Shown: piece by piece, positions 10,201-18,067 of the stretch
Layout: the number at the start of each line of letters is the position of its first letter
Numbering within the stretch: position 1 is the first letter of the stretch
Origin: JACKIC01 sp964392305
Lineage (GTDB): Bacteria; Planctomycetota; UBA1135; UBA2386
Direction of reading: 5' to 3'
DNA length: 64,000 bases
Assembly (NCBI GenBank): GCA_964392305.1
Contig: CAYMPV010000028.1
Coordinates: 19,631-83,630, forward strand
Translations under genes and position numbers: made by a program
The notes under the pieces: generated by a model
What the model was told of the DNA's origin: nothing
The model's input: the letters and a program-made list of their open reading frames with translations, nothing else
The model's database searches: none

Positions 10201-10647
10201 TTCGGCGGCGGTCAGCTCGAAGTCGCCGTTCGCGTCGACCTCGGCGGTGGCGATCGGCTCGCCGACCAGCACGAACGACGGCTCGTAGCGAATGCCGCCA
10301 GGTCCCGCATCGGCGCCGGGCCAGAAGCTGCCGGCGTCGCTGGCGCGGCCGCGGTAGGCGATCACCTTGGCGCCGGCGGTGCCGGGCCCCGGTCTTTCGG
10401 CGAGCACGCTGCCGCGGACCGTGAACTGCAGCTGAGGCGGCTGCGCGGCGACCAGGTCGCGGGCCGGTTCATCGTCGGCGACGGCTCCTGTGGGTTGCGT
10501 CAGTTCGCCGGTCGCGGCGACGGACACCTTGGCATCCTTGTCACCGGCAGGTGCATCGAGCGGGTTGCTCCTGCCGAACGACAACCAGATCAGGAAGGCG
10601 CCGGCGAGGAGCAGCGCCGCGAGAACGAGGAGCGCTGGGCGTTGCAC
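7246..10647 (-). CDS. large membrane-anchored protein with multiple carboxypeptidase-regulatory-like domains
   Basis: A 1,133-residue protein. Residues 4-24 form a signal anchor; the rest should be periplasmic or surface-exposed. The chain is made of about nine beta-sandwich modules of the CarboxypepD_reg type, recognisable by recurring phrases such as GKVLAPDGTPLAGANV, GKVLAADGTPVPRAQV, GRVVSATDGEPLRAALV and VQVFDQGGRALVGATL, each followed by a GxFRxxGLxPGxYxL-like strand. Such repeats are adhesive or structural; no enzyme domain is visible. Large proteins of this type are common in Planctomycetota. It is transcribed divergently from the sigma factor at 10743, with 95 bases between the starts. 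Confidence 0.82.
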   Translation of the reverse strand: MQRPALLVLAALLLAGAFLIWLSFGRSNPLDAPAGDKDAKVSVAATGELTQPTGAVADDEPARDLVAAQPPQLQFTVRGSVLAERPGPGTAGAKVIAYRGRASDAGSFWPGADAGPGGIRYEPSFVLVGEPIATAEVDANGDFELTAAEPHLRLSIDHDYYVLPMPECVHVPPSRHLEGVMLMPLLGGLLQGRVLGPAADEVAQVSLRCEADPMSVMRDPQLFLGAMAAMQGRDAPVHDGVFRFRGVLPRTSLTLTTSTETLMGRVQVPALAAGEARDVVLPVRRGASLRVTVVDDDGAPIEGAQVMVMNADTGGSMVPQLSARRAVTATDGAVRIDGLQHGAATVEAMAKARTSARAEVMLEETDRAGEVQLQLRTGGIVTGKVLAPDGTPLAGANVAHHPGGSLPIVGNLADQLGPETLAAAARGGVSTQADGTFRLTGLDDYGEFLVVAAHPDYSAAYCDGVHMGDDGVVVQLEPKAELVGHVVRDDTGAPLPDFTVSLLRTAFLVMRMPVRTEVVSAAEDGAFRIAGVATGDYTLQIDVPGFGNTEKSVTIGRGQTDIGELRIEAAAWISGKVLAADGTPVPRAQVRKRQGGMGDNPMLAMFLGTGTIAHTDHDGRFRLGPLNPGRMQLVASVAGHASGRSERLTVTAGAELDGVIITLTDGGSIRGRVQTGPGQFADDFLLMAQEQATQASYGADIAPDGSFVFEHLDPGQYVVQAMPNGLMRSFGADSWRPGQGMKLGEMMRKVTDSVVSQRCTVRDGETSEVLLDVGEIDDGALWTVRVEVGGELLPEGMLEAQSPATGRVRVAMLEQGVGTFGGLPPGDYRLQVRSGMTMAPVGSAQTATLPAGRSSHATTLRLPGGELRGRVVSATDGEPLRAALVRLYHDGHAENDDAVGMALSGNDGAFRFAGLLPGRYTLVAAEGPLGGTGTASRRAGLEVVAGATGEVIELRAQPAASASVLVTADGGAPVAGATVLCVDADGRPIGSLGLAVSGSDGRAWFGGLASGAARVVGRAPGFAPGATDILQLDPSSSTTFHLDLPRGTRTTVQVFDQGGRALVGATLTARWSGGPWLPTLLLEEGRGADGSIDLGRLGPGDWQFRVSHPAIGTVPAARTIGSEPSVTIVVAPR

Positions 10648-10742
10648 GGCGGCGATCGTAGCCGGCGCGTTCCGACAACTGTTGGCATGGGCTCTTCGAC
10701 GGGGCTGGCTCTGACCCGGGCAGACGCCAGAATGGCCCGTCG

Positions 10743-11405
10743 ATGCGCGCGTCCGACGACGAGACCCTGAGCCTGCTCGAACAGTGGCACGGCGGCGATC
10801 GGCGGGCGTTGGCGAACCTGGTCGAACGCGATCGACGCTGGGTCGAGGACCGCGTGCGCAGCCGCCGCGGCGCGAGTCTGCGCCGGCTGTCGGAGACCCA
10901 CGACGACGTGCAGGACCTGATGCTGCGCGCGCTGCAGTATTCGCCGCGGTTCTTGTGCACGGATCGGCGGCAGTTCCGGGCGTTGCTGGCGCGCATGATC
11001 GAGAACCTGCTGATCGATCGCTCGCGCGCCGCGGCGGCGCGGCGCCAGGAGTTCCGGCTCGAGAGCTTCTTCGGTGACAGCCGCCTCACGCTCGATCCGG
11101 CGCTCGCCGGCGGGGCGCAGCCGATCGAAGCCGCGGCGCACAGCGAGGAAATGGCCTGGATGCGCTTGGGTCTCGAGTTCCTCGATGCCGACGAGCGCGA
11201 CCTGATCTGGCGCAGGCAATTGCTCGAACATGGCCTCGCGGAGATCGCGGCCGATCTGCAGATCGCACCCGACGCGGTGCGCATGCGCTGCAATCGCGCG
11301 CTGCTGCGGCTCGCTGGCATCGTGCAGCGGCTGCAGTCGGGTGGCCTGCCGGAGTTGCTGGGTGGCGACGAGTCGCCCGACGAGATCGACGACGGCGCCC
11401 CTTAG
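10743..11405 (+). CDS. ECF-type RNA polymerase sigma factor, kinase-associated
   Basis: A 220-residue sigma-70 family factor. Region 2 covers about residues 15-95 (ETHDDVQDLMLRALQYSP, FRALLARMIENLLIDRSRA) and region 4 about 140-195 (EFLDADERDLIWRRQLLEHG, LAEIAADLQIAPDAVRMRC). The spelling of both regions is typical of planctomycete ECF factors found next to Ser/Thr kinases. Its stop codon overlaps the stop codon of the convergent kinase gene by four bases. Phosphorylation-linked control of the sigma factor by that kinase is plausible from known STK-associated ECF groups but cannot be shown here. Confidence 0.9.
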   Translation: MRASDDETLSLLEQWHGGDRRALANLVERDRRWVEDRVRSRRGASLRRLSETHDDVQDLMLRALQYSPRFLCTDRRQFRALLARMIENLLIDRSRAAAARRQEFRLESFFGDSRLTLDPALAGGAQPIEAAAHSEEMAWMRLGLEFLDADERDLIWRRQLLEHGLAEIAADLQIAPDAVRMRCNRALLRLAGIVQRLQSGGLPELLGGDESPDEIDDGAP

Positions 11406-14400
11406 TCCGTGACGGCGCGCACCAGCGATTGCATGGCCTTCACCTGGGCCTCGTCGCCGTGTTCGCGCAACGTCTGCAGGGCCTGCGGTGCGAGCGCGCG
11501 CAGGCGCTGGCGTTGCAGCGGGCTCTCCGACAGACGCGGCAGCAGCCGGGCGGCGCTGGCGCCGAGATCGGCGGCGGCGGTCGCGAGTCCGTTCGCGTCC
11601 GGAGTGCGCGCGGCGAGCCGCAGGCGAACGTCCGCGATCAGCAGGAACTCGACCTCGGCCGCCAGCGGCCTGCCGGCCTCGAGCAGCCGCGTGGCGCGCT
11701 GCACGTTCGCCGTGGCGGGCACGATCTCGTCGGCGCGCAACTGACACGCCGCCAGGCCGCGCGCCAGGCAGGCGAGGTCGAAGCGGCTGCCGTCGTCGCT
11801 CTCGAGACGGCGTTGCATGGGTTCGTCCGCGGTCTCGACGAGTCGGGCGGCGGCTTGCCATTCGGCGGCGGCGTGCGTCGTGTCCGACATCTCCGCCAAC
11901 ATCGCCAGGCGCACGCGGTGGCCGAGCAGCAAGGCGACTGCGCGCGGATCCTCGGGGCTCGCGGTCAATGCCTGTTCGCCGTAGGCCACAGCCACACGCA
12001 GGCACTCGATCGCAGCCGGCAGATCGGCGCTGGTCTCGACCAGCAGCGAACCGGTGTTGTAGTTGAGGATCGCCGCGTTGCGCAGCAGTCGCGGCGTCGG
12101 CGGCTGCGCGGCGAACAGACGTTCGGTGATCGACCGCGCCTGTTGGAACTCGTCGAGCGCTTCGGCGAATCGCTGCTGCGACGCGCACAGCGCACCGAGC
12201 GAGGTGCGGGCGCGGCAGGCCATCTCGAGGGTCGGCAGCGCGTCGTTGTTGTGTGCGAGCACGCCGCCGAGGTGGTCGAGGCACTCGCGATACAGCGCTT
12301 CGGCACCGGCAGGATCTTCACCGCGCGTCTGGTTGGCCAGGTTGTAGGCACAGTCGGTCAGCAGGGTCTTGGCGAACGCGCTCTGGGGTTCGAGGCGAAG
12401 TGACTCGCGGCTGAGTTCGAGCGCATGCACCATCGACGCACGCGAGCTCTGGTTGTCGCCGGTGGCGCGTTGCAGCACGGCGATGTTGTTGTAGGTGCGG
12501 CCGAGGTTGATGCGGTAGTGCAGGTGCAGCGGGAACGACGCCATCAGTCCTTCGTAGACGCGCCTCGCCTCGTCGTAGCTGGACAGGGCCTCTGGAGCGC
12601 GGCGCAGATCCTTGAGGGCGAGCCCGTGCGAGAGCAACGAGGTCGCCAGGTTGGCTCGTGCGTCACGATCGTGCGGCTGCGCGGCGACCAGCGCACGCAG
12701 GATCGACACACCCCGCTCGAGGTCGGACAACGCGTCCGTCTCGCGGCCCGCGTGCCGCGCCATGCGCGCCCGCAGCCGCAGGGCCGTGGCTTCGCCGATG
12801 CGGGCCTCAGCGCCCGGGATCCCGGTGACGAGCAGCAGGCAACGTTCGACTTCCGCCGCGGCTTCGTCGCCGCGACCGACGATCTCGTCGAGCAGCTCGG
12901 CAAGTTCGTAGTGGCTGGTGCCCAGACGCAGGCGGTCCGCGGGGCTCGCGTCGCCTCGCGCGACCAGCGCTTCGCAGGCGTCGATGGCGGCGCGCAGACG
13001 GGCTTCAGCCGTGCGTGTGTCACTGCCCTTCTGGGCCAGGTTGGCCAGCAGGAGCTGGGCGCTGATTCGCCAGCGCACGTCTTCGGGATCGATCGAGTCT
13101 GCGGGCAGCGCCGCGAGCGCATTGCCGAGCAGTCGTTCGGCTTGCTGGTTGTGGCCGAGGTCCTCGTGCAGGTGCGCCGACTGGATCCAGGCCCGCGCGG
13201 CACGGCGGTGCGCGTTGGGGCTCTGTTCGCTGCGTGCTGCGCTGCGGTCGTGGAACGCCAGTACCTTCTCGAACAGGGCGCTGCGCACGTTCACCAGCCA
13301 CGGTACGTCGGCGAGTTGTTCGCTGGCGACGGTGGCGAGCGCCGCGATGGCGTCGCTCGCCTCCTGGTAGTTGTCCTCGGCCAGCTGCTTGGCGGCCAGC
13401 GCTTCGGCGGCGCGTTCCTCGGCGGCGATCGCCAGCCACAAGATCGCCACCTGCGACAGCGCCAACAGCGTGATCATCACCGCGGCGAGCGGGTTGCGGC
13501 GACTCCACAACAACAGTCGCCGTGCCGTGCCCGGCGGGCGGGCAACGATCGGCTCGGCCAGTCGCGCGCGCCGCAGGTCTTCGGCGAACGCCAGTGCGGT
13601 GCGGTAACGGCGATCCGGATCCTTGTCGAGCGCGGTCTGCACCACGACCTCGACGTCGCGAGAGATGCCGGGCACGAGGCGCGACAGCCGGGGCGGCGTG
13701 GTGTCGAGGATCTGTCGAAACAGTTCTTCGCGGTTGGTGCCGTGGAACGGCAGCGCACCGGCCAGCAGTTCGTAGAGCGTCACGCCGAGGGAATAGACGT
13801 CGGTCGTGCGATCGGCCTTGCGTCCGCGCGGGGCGATCTGCTCGGGCGACATGTAGTTCGGAGTGCCCAGCGGCTGATCGGTCATCGTCAGCCCGTGCGA
13901 ACTGGCGTCGTCGTGCACCAGGCCGAAGTCCAACAGCACCGGGGCGCCGTCGTCGCCGAGCATGATGTTGCCGGGTTTGACGTCGCGGTGCACGAAGCCG
14001 GCCTCGTGAGCGAAGTGCAGGGCGCGCGCCACCTGTTCGATCAGCAGCAGGATGTTGCGCACGCGGCCGCTGCTGCTCTGGGACGAACTGCCGAGCGGTG
14101 ACGGCGAAGCATGCGCGCCGCTCGCGGTGCCGTCGCCCGGCAGCTCGACGAAGCGGTTGCCGGCACGCGCGTCGTTGAGCAGCTGCGCCAGGGTGCGACC
14201 GGGCACGTATCGCATCGAGACGAAAGGCGTGGCGTCGATCTCGCCCAGGTCGTAGGCCTGGCAGATGCCCGGGTGATCGAGACGAAACGCGGCGGCTCCT
14301 TCGCGCCGCAGTCGTTCCCGTGCCTGCGGCGACAGGGCCAGACGGTCGCGCACCAGCTTGAGTGCGACGAGGCGCTCCTGTTCACCGCGCTGCTGGCTGG

Positions 14401-14680
14401 CGAGGTAGACCACGCCCATGCCGCCGCGGCCGAGTTCGCGCAGCAGCGTGTATTCGCCGAACTGCCGCGGCATGCCGTCGGCAGAGTTCCCGGGCGAAAC
14501 CGGCGCGGCGATGCGCAGGAACAACGCGTAGCGGTCCCGCAGGGCAGACGCCAGGTCGGGATGTTGCTGGCACAGGCTGTCCAACGCCGCCGCCTGGTCA
14601 TCGTCGGGCAGGGCGACGACGCCTTCGAGCAGGCTCTCGGTGCGGTCGGAGCTGGGTTGGCGAGACTCGCTGGCGGGCAT
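11402..14680 (-). CDS. Ser/Thr protein kinase with C-terminal TPR region
   Basis: A 1,092-residue membrane kinase. The start at 14680 gives a short N-terminal helical segment (DSLCQQHPDLASALRD, about 34-49) before the kinase domain at about 76-365. All kinase landmarks are present: glycine loop GRGGMGVVY, VALK, HRDVKPGN near residue 230, DFG near 251, and SPEQ in the activation segment. A low-complexity insert rich in Ser lies between the hinge and the catalytic loop. A single membrane helix at about 394-415 is followed by roughly 670 residues of TPR-like helical repeats, presumably periplasmic. A longer frame upstream runs through the EamA gene and is rejected. It ends tail-to-tail with the sigma factor gene. 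Confidence 0.92.
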   Translation of the reverse strand: MPASESRQPSSDRTESLLEGVVALPDDDQAAALDSLCQQHPDLASALRDRYALFLRIAAPVSPGNSADGMPRQFGEYTLLRELGRGGMGVVYLASQQRGEQERLVALKLVRDRLALSPQARERLRREGAAAFRLDHPGICQAYDLGEIDATPFVSMRYVPGRTLAQLLNDARAGNRFVELPGDGTASGAHASPSPLGSSSQSSSGRVRNILLLIEQVARALHFAHEAGFVHRDVKPGNIMLGDDGAPVLLDFGLVHDDASSHGLTMTDQPLGTPNYMSPEQIAPRGRKADRTTDVYSLGVTLYELLAGALPFHGTNREELFRQILDTTPPRLSRLVPGISRDVEVVVQTALDKDPDRRYRTALAFAEDLRRARLAEPIVARPPGTARRLLLWSRRNPLAAVMITLLALSQVAILWLAIAAEERAAEALAAKQLAEDNYQEASDAIAALATVASEQLADVPWLVNVRSALFEKVLAFHDRSAARSEQSPNAHRRAARAWIQSAHLHEDLGHNQQAERLLGNALAALPADSIDPEDVRWRISAQLLLANLAQKGSDTRTAEARLRAAIDACEALVARGDASPADRLRLGTSHYELAELLDEIVGRGDEAAAEVERCLLLVTGIPGAEARIGEATALRLRARMARHAGRETDALSDLERGVSILRALVAAQPHDRDARANLATSLLSHGLALKDLRRAPEALSSYDEARRVYEGLMASFPLHLHYRINLGRTYNNIAVLQRATGDNQSSRASMVHALELSRESLRLEPQSAFAKTLLTDCAYNLANQTRGEDPAGAEALYRECLDHLGGVLAHNNDALPTLEMACRARTSLGALCASQQRFAEALDEFQQARSITERLFAAQPPTPRLLRNAAILNYNTGSLLVETSADLPAAIECLRVAVAYGEQALTASPEDPRAVALLLGHRVRLAMLAEMSDTTHAAAEWQAAARLVETADEPMQRRLESDDGSRFDLACLARGLAACQLRADEIVPATANVQRATRLLEAGRPLAAEVEFLLIADVRLRLAARTPDANGLATAAADLGASAARLLPRLSESPLQRQRLRALAPQALQTLREHGDEAQVKAMQSLVRAVTD

Positions 14681-14748
14681 GGCGCGGGGGGGACGATCGG
14701 CGAGGATACCCCTGGTGAGCGAGGCCGATCGGCACCGCGAACGCGATT

Positions 14749-15666
14749 TCAGCCGACGCGTCGCGAAGTGCGCACGCCGAGCAGCAATCCGCCGAGGATC
14801 AGCGCCATGCCGAGCCAGCCGGCGGCGTCCGGCAGCGCGCCGAACACCGCGGCGCCGAACAGCGTCGCGAACGCGATCTGCAGGTAACCGACGGTGGTGG
14901 CCCGACCGGCGGGTTCGCGCGCGAGGCCCTTGGTCAGCGCGATCTGGCCGAACTGGGTCACGACGCCGATCGCCACCAGCAGCAGCCAGCCCATCGCATC
15001 GGGATCGACCCATGCGGTCAGCGCGAACGGCGCGCTCAGCGGCACGGTGACGACCGGGAAGAAGAACACGACGACCAGCGGTGGGTGGCGTTGGCCGAGG
15101 CGACGCACGGTCACGTAGGCGAAGGACGACAGCACCGCGCCGAGCACTGCGACGAACGCGAACTGCCACGGGAAGTCGGGGGCCAGGCCCGCGCCGAACA
15201 GCGATTCCGGTCGCGCGATCGCCAGCACCCCGGCGAAACAGATCGCGATCGAGACCAGCACGCGCGGCTCGAGCCGTTCGCGCAGCAGCCAGGCGGCGAG
15301 CAACGCGGTGAAGAGCGGCGAGGTCTGCTGGATCACGGTGGCCTCGGCGAGAGGCAGGTGCACGACCGCGGCGTAGAAACAGATCAGTGCGGTCGAGCCG
15401 AACACGCCACGCAGCAGCAGCAGGTGTGGTCTGGTGCGGAACGGCGAGATGCGGGCGCGCCACAGCAGCAGCGCACTCAGCAGCAGCGTCACGCAGCCGC
15501 GGCCGAACACGATCTGCATCGTCGGCATGGTCGCGCCGGCGAGCTTGACCAGCAGGCTCATCAACGCGAACCAGAAGGCCGCCTGGGCCATGTGGAACAG
15601 GCCCGGGCCCGCCAGTGCCGGTGTGCCCAGAGGTGCCTGAGCGGCGGCCGCGGGCGGCGCGGTCAC
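14749..15666 (-). CDS. EamA/DMT family inner-membrane transporter
   Basis: A 305-residue protein with about ten hydrophobic helices arranged as two EamA repeats of five (first about residues 25-150, second about 165-300), the standard drug/metabolite transporter fold. Signature stretches include the LAEATVIQQTSPLFTALLA motif at the end of the first repeat and ATTVGYLQIAFATLFG in the second. Substrate cannot be told from sequence; relatives export amino acids, nucleosides or related metabolites. The ATG overlaps the stop of the upstream binding-protein-like gene as ATGA, so the two are coupled. Confidence 0.88.
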   Translation of the reverse strand: MTAPPAAAAQAPLGTPALAGPGLFHMAQAAFWFALMSLLVKLAGATMPTMQIVFGRGCVTLLLSALLLWRARISPFRTRPHLLLLRGVFGSTALICFYAAVVHLPLAEATVIQQTSPLFTALLAAWLLRERLEPRVLVSIAICFAGVLAIARPESLFGAGLAPDFPWQFAFVAVLGAVLSSFAYVTVRRLGQRHPPLVVVFFFPVVTVPLSAPFALTAWVDPDAMGWLLLVAIGVVTQFGQIALTKGLAREPAGRATTVGYLQIAFATLFGAAVFGALPDAAGWLGMALILGGLLLGVRTSRRVG

Positions 15667-16637
15667 TTCGCCTGCCGACTCGCGAGCGCCGCGGCGAGGC
15701 TGTTGCGGCAGGCGACGCGTTCGCGGTCGTCGCTGCGGTAGCCGAGCTCCAGCACCTTGCCGCCCGCGGGCATCAGGTTGATGATCGCTTCGGCGGCGGC
15801 CCGCCCCAGCGATTCCTCGTCGATGTCGAGGCTGGCCACCATCGCTCGGGCCGGCAGGTCGGTGTCGATGCCGATGACCTTGATGCCGCGGCTCGTCGCC
15901 TCTTCGCAGGCGGCCACGAGGCCGGGCGTGCCGGCGCCGGCGACGAGCAGCGCGTTGACGTTCTCGGCCACGAACTCGGTGGCGTCGTTGCCGACGTGAA
16001 GCTGCAGCTGCGGGTACTCACGTGCCTTGCTGGACAGGGCCGTGGCCAGCCGGGCGCTGCGTTCGTCGCGCGTGCCGATCACGAGACCGACGCGGAACAC
16101 CACGTCGATCGTCGGCGTCGTGGTCAACACCTCGGCGTGTTGTTGACGCAGCGCCGCGAGCGCGAACTCAGCCGGCGACGGCAGGGTCTGGCCACCCGCG
16201 GCGCGGTTGGCGCGCGTGAACCAGCGCGCGCCGATCGCCACCTGCGGCGGCGGGCTGATGCCGCTCACCGCCAGCAGGCACAGTTCGGTGGCGGCGGTCG
16301 CCAGCGCGTCGATCGAGACGACGACGACGGCGTCGGCGCTGTCGTCGTCGAGGCGCGCCAACGAGCCGTTGCCGGGCGTGCCGACGATCTTGATCTCGGG
16401 CCGCGTGCTCGTTCGCCTGCCGGCCGCGGCGGCCGCGATCGAGGCGTCGTCGTGCGCGAACACGAGCAGCGGTCGGTCGGTCTCCTGCAGCGATTGCGCC
16501 AGGGTCGATGCATCGGGTTCGGTCGCCGGCGTCTGCAGTTCGTAGAGCGGCGCGCCGTTGGTCGTGGCGGGGTCGCCGCACGCGGTGAGCGTGAGCAGCA
16601 GGAAACAGGAGGCGACGTGGAGCGAGCGGCGGCGCAT
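15663..16637 (-). CDS. periplasmic-binding-protein-like lipoprotein (sugar-binding type)
   Basis: A 324-residue protein with a lipoprotein signal peptide (lipobox LTAC, Cys at about 20) and a type-1 periplasmic binding fold similar to the ribose-binding and LacI C-terminal family: alternating beta-alpha units, a second lobe starting near GLVIGTRDERSARL, NVNALLVAGAGTPGLVAACE, and GIKVIGIDTDLPARAMVASL. Members bind sugars or related small molecules. No ABC permease or ATPase gene is next to it; instead it overlaps a DMT transporter gene by four bases. It may therefore act as a sensor or deliver to a remote transporter. The fold call is good; the ligand is unknown. Confidence 0.72.
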   Translation of the reverse strand: MRRRSLHVASCFLLLTLTACGDPATTNGAPLYELQTPATEPDASTLAQSLQETDRPLLVFAHDDASIAAAAAGRRTSTRPEIKIVGTPGNGSLARLDDDSADAVVVVSIDALATAATELCLLAVSGISPPPQVAIGARWFTRANRAAGGQTLPSPAEFALAALRQQHAEVLTTTPTIDVVFRVGLVIGTRDERSARLATALSSKAREYPQLQLHVGNDATEFVAENVNALLVAGAGTPGLVAACEEATSRGIKVIGIDTDLPARAMVASLDIDEESLGRAAAEAIINLMPAGGKVLELGYRSDDRERVACRNSLAAALASRQAK

Positions 16638-16662
16638 GGTGAAAGGCAGGAGGGCGAACAGC

Positions 16663-17676
16663 CTAACGCGGCGGCGCGAAGAAGCTCAGCAGCGCCTCGG
16701 TGACCTGCGCCGCCGGCAGCCGGCTCGGCACCAGTTGCCGCGTGATCTGTCCGTATTCCTGCGCCGCAGGCACGCCGAAGTAGAGCTCGGGGATCGGCTC
16801 GGTCGGTGGGTCGGCGCACCAGCGCGCGCCTTCGTGACCGGGTTCGAGCGCGTCGAGCGTCTGCGCCAGCGGACGCAGGTCGCGCCGCGGCAGCGGCGTC
16901 ATCGTCACCAGTTCGAACCAGCTCTCGGTGCGGTCGTGGTAGCGGTAGCGCGGCCCGTCGCGATCTTCGTGCACGTGCAGCACGCGGTAGGCGCCGGCCA
17001 GCGTGTTGAGGGTCATGCGGTGCAGCGACGTGCGACTGGTGACCACGCCGACGCCGAGCTCGCGGTGGTGGCGCCGGTCGACCTGGCCCGCGAGTCCCGT
17101 ATCGATCTCGTGCATCACGCGCGCCATCTCGTCGGCGTAGACGGGCGCGAACGCTTCTGGCCGGTCCAACAGTTCCTCGGCGTGTTCGAGCAGCCACTCG
17201 TACCGGCGCAGGCTGAGCTCGTCGGGGTCGGTGATCGCCGCGAACGTCGCGGCCAGCGGCGATGTCGGCGCGGCCAGGTGCACGATCGCGCGGTCGATCG
17301 CGAACGCGCGCGCCGTTTGCCAGACGCCGAAGTCACCCGTTGCCGCGGCCGCCAGAAGCAACTCTTCGCGCGCCTGCGCCACCTCCGGCCGCAGCACCGC
17401 CAGCAACGAGCCGAAGCCGTCGGTGTCGTAGTGGTCGTTGAGCACCACCTGCGCATTGCCGAGGAAGCGTTCCTGCGCGGCGGCGTCGGCGCGCGAGAAG
17501 CGCAACGCGATTGCGGTGCTGAGGTCGGCGCGCCACTGCGGTGGCGTGCGGTTGCCGGGCCAATGCGACAGGTTGGGCCCGGTCGGGGTCATGCCGTCGA
17601 CCGACAGATGCGGCTCCGGGCAGCCGTTCGGGCCGGCGAAGCCCAGGCGGAGTCGGCGGCGGGGAGGGGAAGGCAT
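16663..17676 (-). CDS. conserved protein of unknown function with a DHH-like acidic motif
   Basis: A 337-residue soluble protein without signal peptide. The N-terminal part holds a distinctive conserved-looking stretch (LSVDGMTPTGPNLSHWPGNR) followed near residues 79-88 by NDHYDTDGFG, which resembles the metal-binding motif of DHH-type phosphoesterases. Later parts contain several His/Asp-rich pieces (REELL, DRRHHRELGVG) and many aromatic residues. I believe it belongs to a conserved bacterial family known only as a DUF, but I am not sure which. The phosphoesterase reading is a hypothesis based on one motif. The gene starts about 26 bases upstream of the binding-protein gene and may lead the three-gene operon on the minus strand. 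Confidence 0.7.
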   Translation of the reverse strand: MPSPPRRRLRLGFAGPNGCPEPHLSVDGMTPTGPNLSHWPGNRTPPQWRADLSTAIALRFSRADAAAQERFLGNAQVVLNDHYDTDGFGSLLAVLRPEVAQAREELLLAAAATGDFGVWQTARAFAIDRAIVHLAAPTSPLAATFAAITDPDELSLRRYEWLLEHAEELLDRPEAFAPVYADEMARVMHEIDTGLAGQVDRRHHRELGVGVVTSRTSLHRMTLNTLAGAYRVLHVHEDRDGPRYRYHDRTESWFELVTMTPLPRRDLRPLAQTLDALEPGHEGARWCADPPTEPIPELYFGVPAAQEYGQITRQLVPSRLPAAQVTEALLSFFAPPR

Positions 17677-17710
17677 GGGGGCTGGTGGGCGAACACTTGG
17701 GTCGTCGTCG

Positions 17711-17848
17711 GGACCGTCCTACAGATCTCGTGCAAGCCGGGGCCGAGCCCGCAAGAACCGTGAGGTGACGGCGGAACGACGGCCCCGACACGAGAGAGCG
17801 AAGAGTGGCTTCGGCCGCCGGGGGTGTGAGCCCGGCGGCCGATTTTTT
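17711..17848 (+). ncRNA. candidate structured small RNA of unknown family, ending in an intrinsic terminator
   Basis: In the 312-base gap between the unknown gene at 17676 and tRNA-Asp, the plus strand folds into a nested structure. An outer stem pairs CTCGTG (17727-17732) with CACGAG (17789-17794). A perfect 8-pair stem joins CGGGGCCG (17738-17745) to CGGCCCCG (17780-17787), and an inner CCGT/ACGG hairpin (17758-17761 with 17768-17771) closes a six-base loop. About 20 bases later comes a strong terminator hairpin with a T run. No reading frame of note lies here. I do not recognise an Rfam family: it lacks the SRP GGAAGCAGCC loop and the RNase P core. The alternative is that it is the leader of the minus-strand gene at 17676, but the T run is on the plus strand. 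Confidence 0.4.
17813..17848 (+). terminator. intrinsic terminator
   Basis: Perfect 10-base inverted repeat GGCCGCCGGG (17813-17822) and CCCGGCGGCC (17831-17840) with an 8-base loop, followed by GATTTTTT. This is one of the few clear T runs in the window. No plus-strand protein gene lies upstream, which is the main reason to suspect a small RNA transcript here. Confidence 0.75.
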
Positions 17849-17988
17849 CGGCCGGCCACGCGCCATGGGCAGGTCTAGCGAGGTCCATCGCCTCATGCCA
17901 GCGCGCTGTGCCTGCGGCACGATCGCGGGGGCGAAACACGCTTGCAAAGGCTCTGCCCCTCGGTAGGATCCCCCGCCCCTCATGGCGT

Positions 17989-18065
<77 letters not shown>

Positions 18066-18067
18066 CA

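Noticed and set aside
7777..10770. A 997-codon plus-strand frame opposite the modular surface protein
   Set aside because: It has no domain signature, is rich in His and Arg, and lies wholly antisense to a well-supported gene.
14681..15463. Upstream extension of the kinase reading frame
   Set aside because: It runs antisense-free but in another phase through the EamA gene and shows no kinase or export features; the ATG at 14680 starts the conserved N-terminal helix.
17711..17848. SRP RNA, RNase P RNA or tmRNA
   Set aside because: The GGAAGCAGCC loop of SRP RNA, the conserved RNase P core and the tmRNA tRNA-like ends are all missing.
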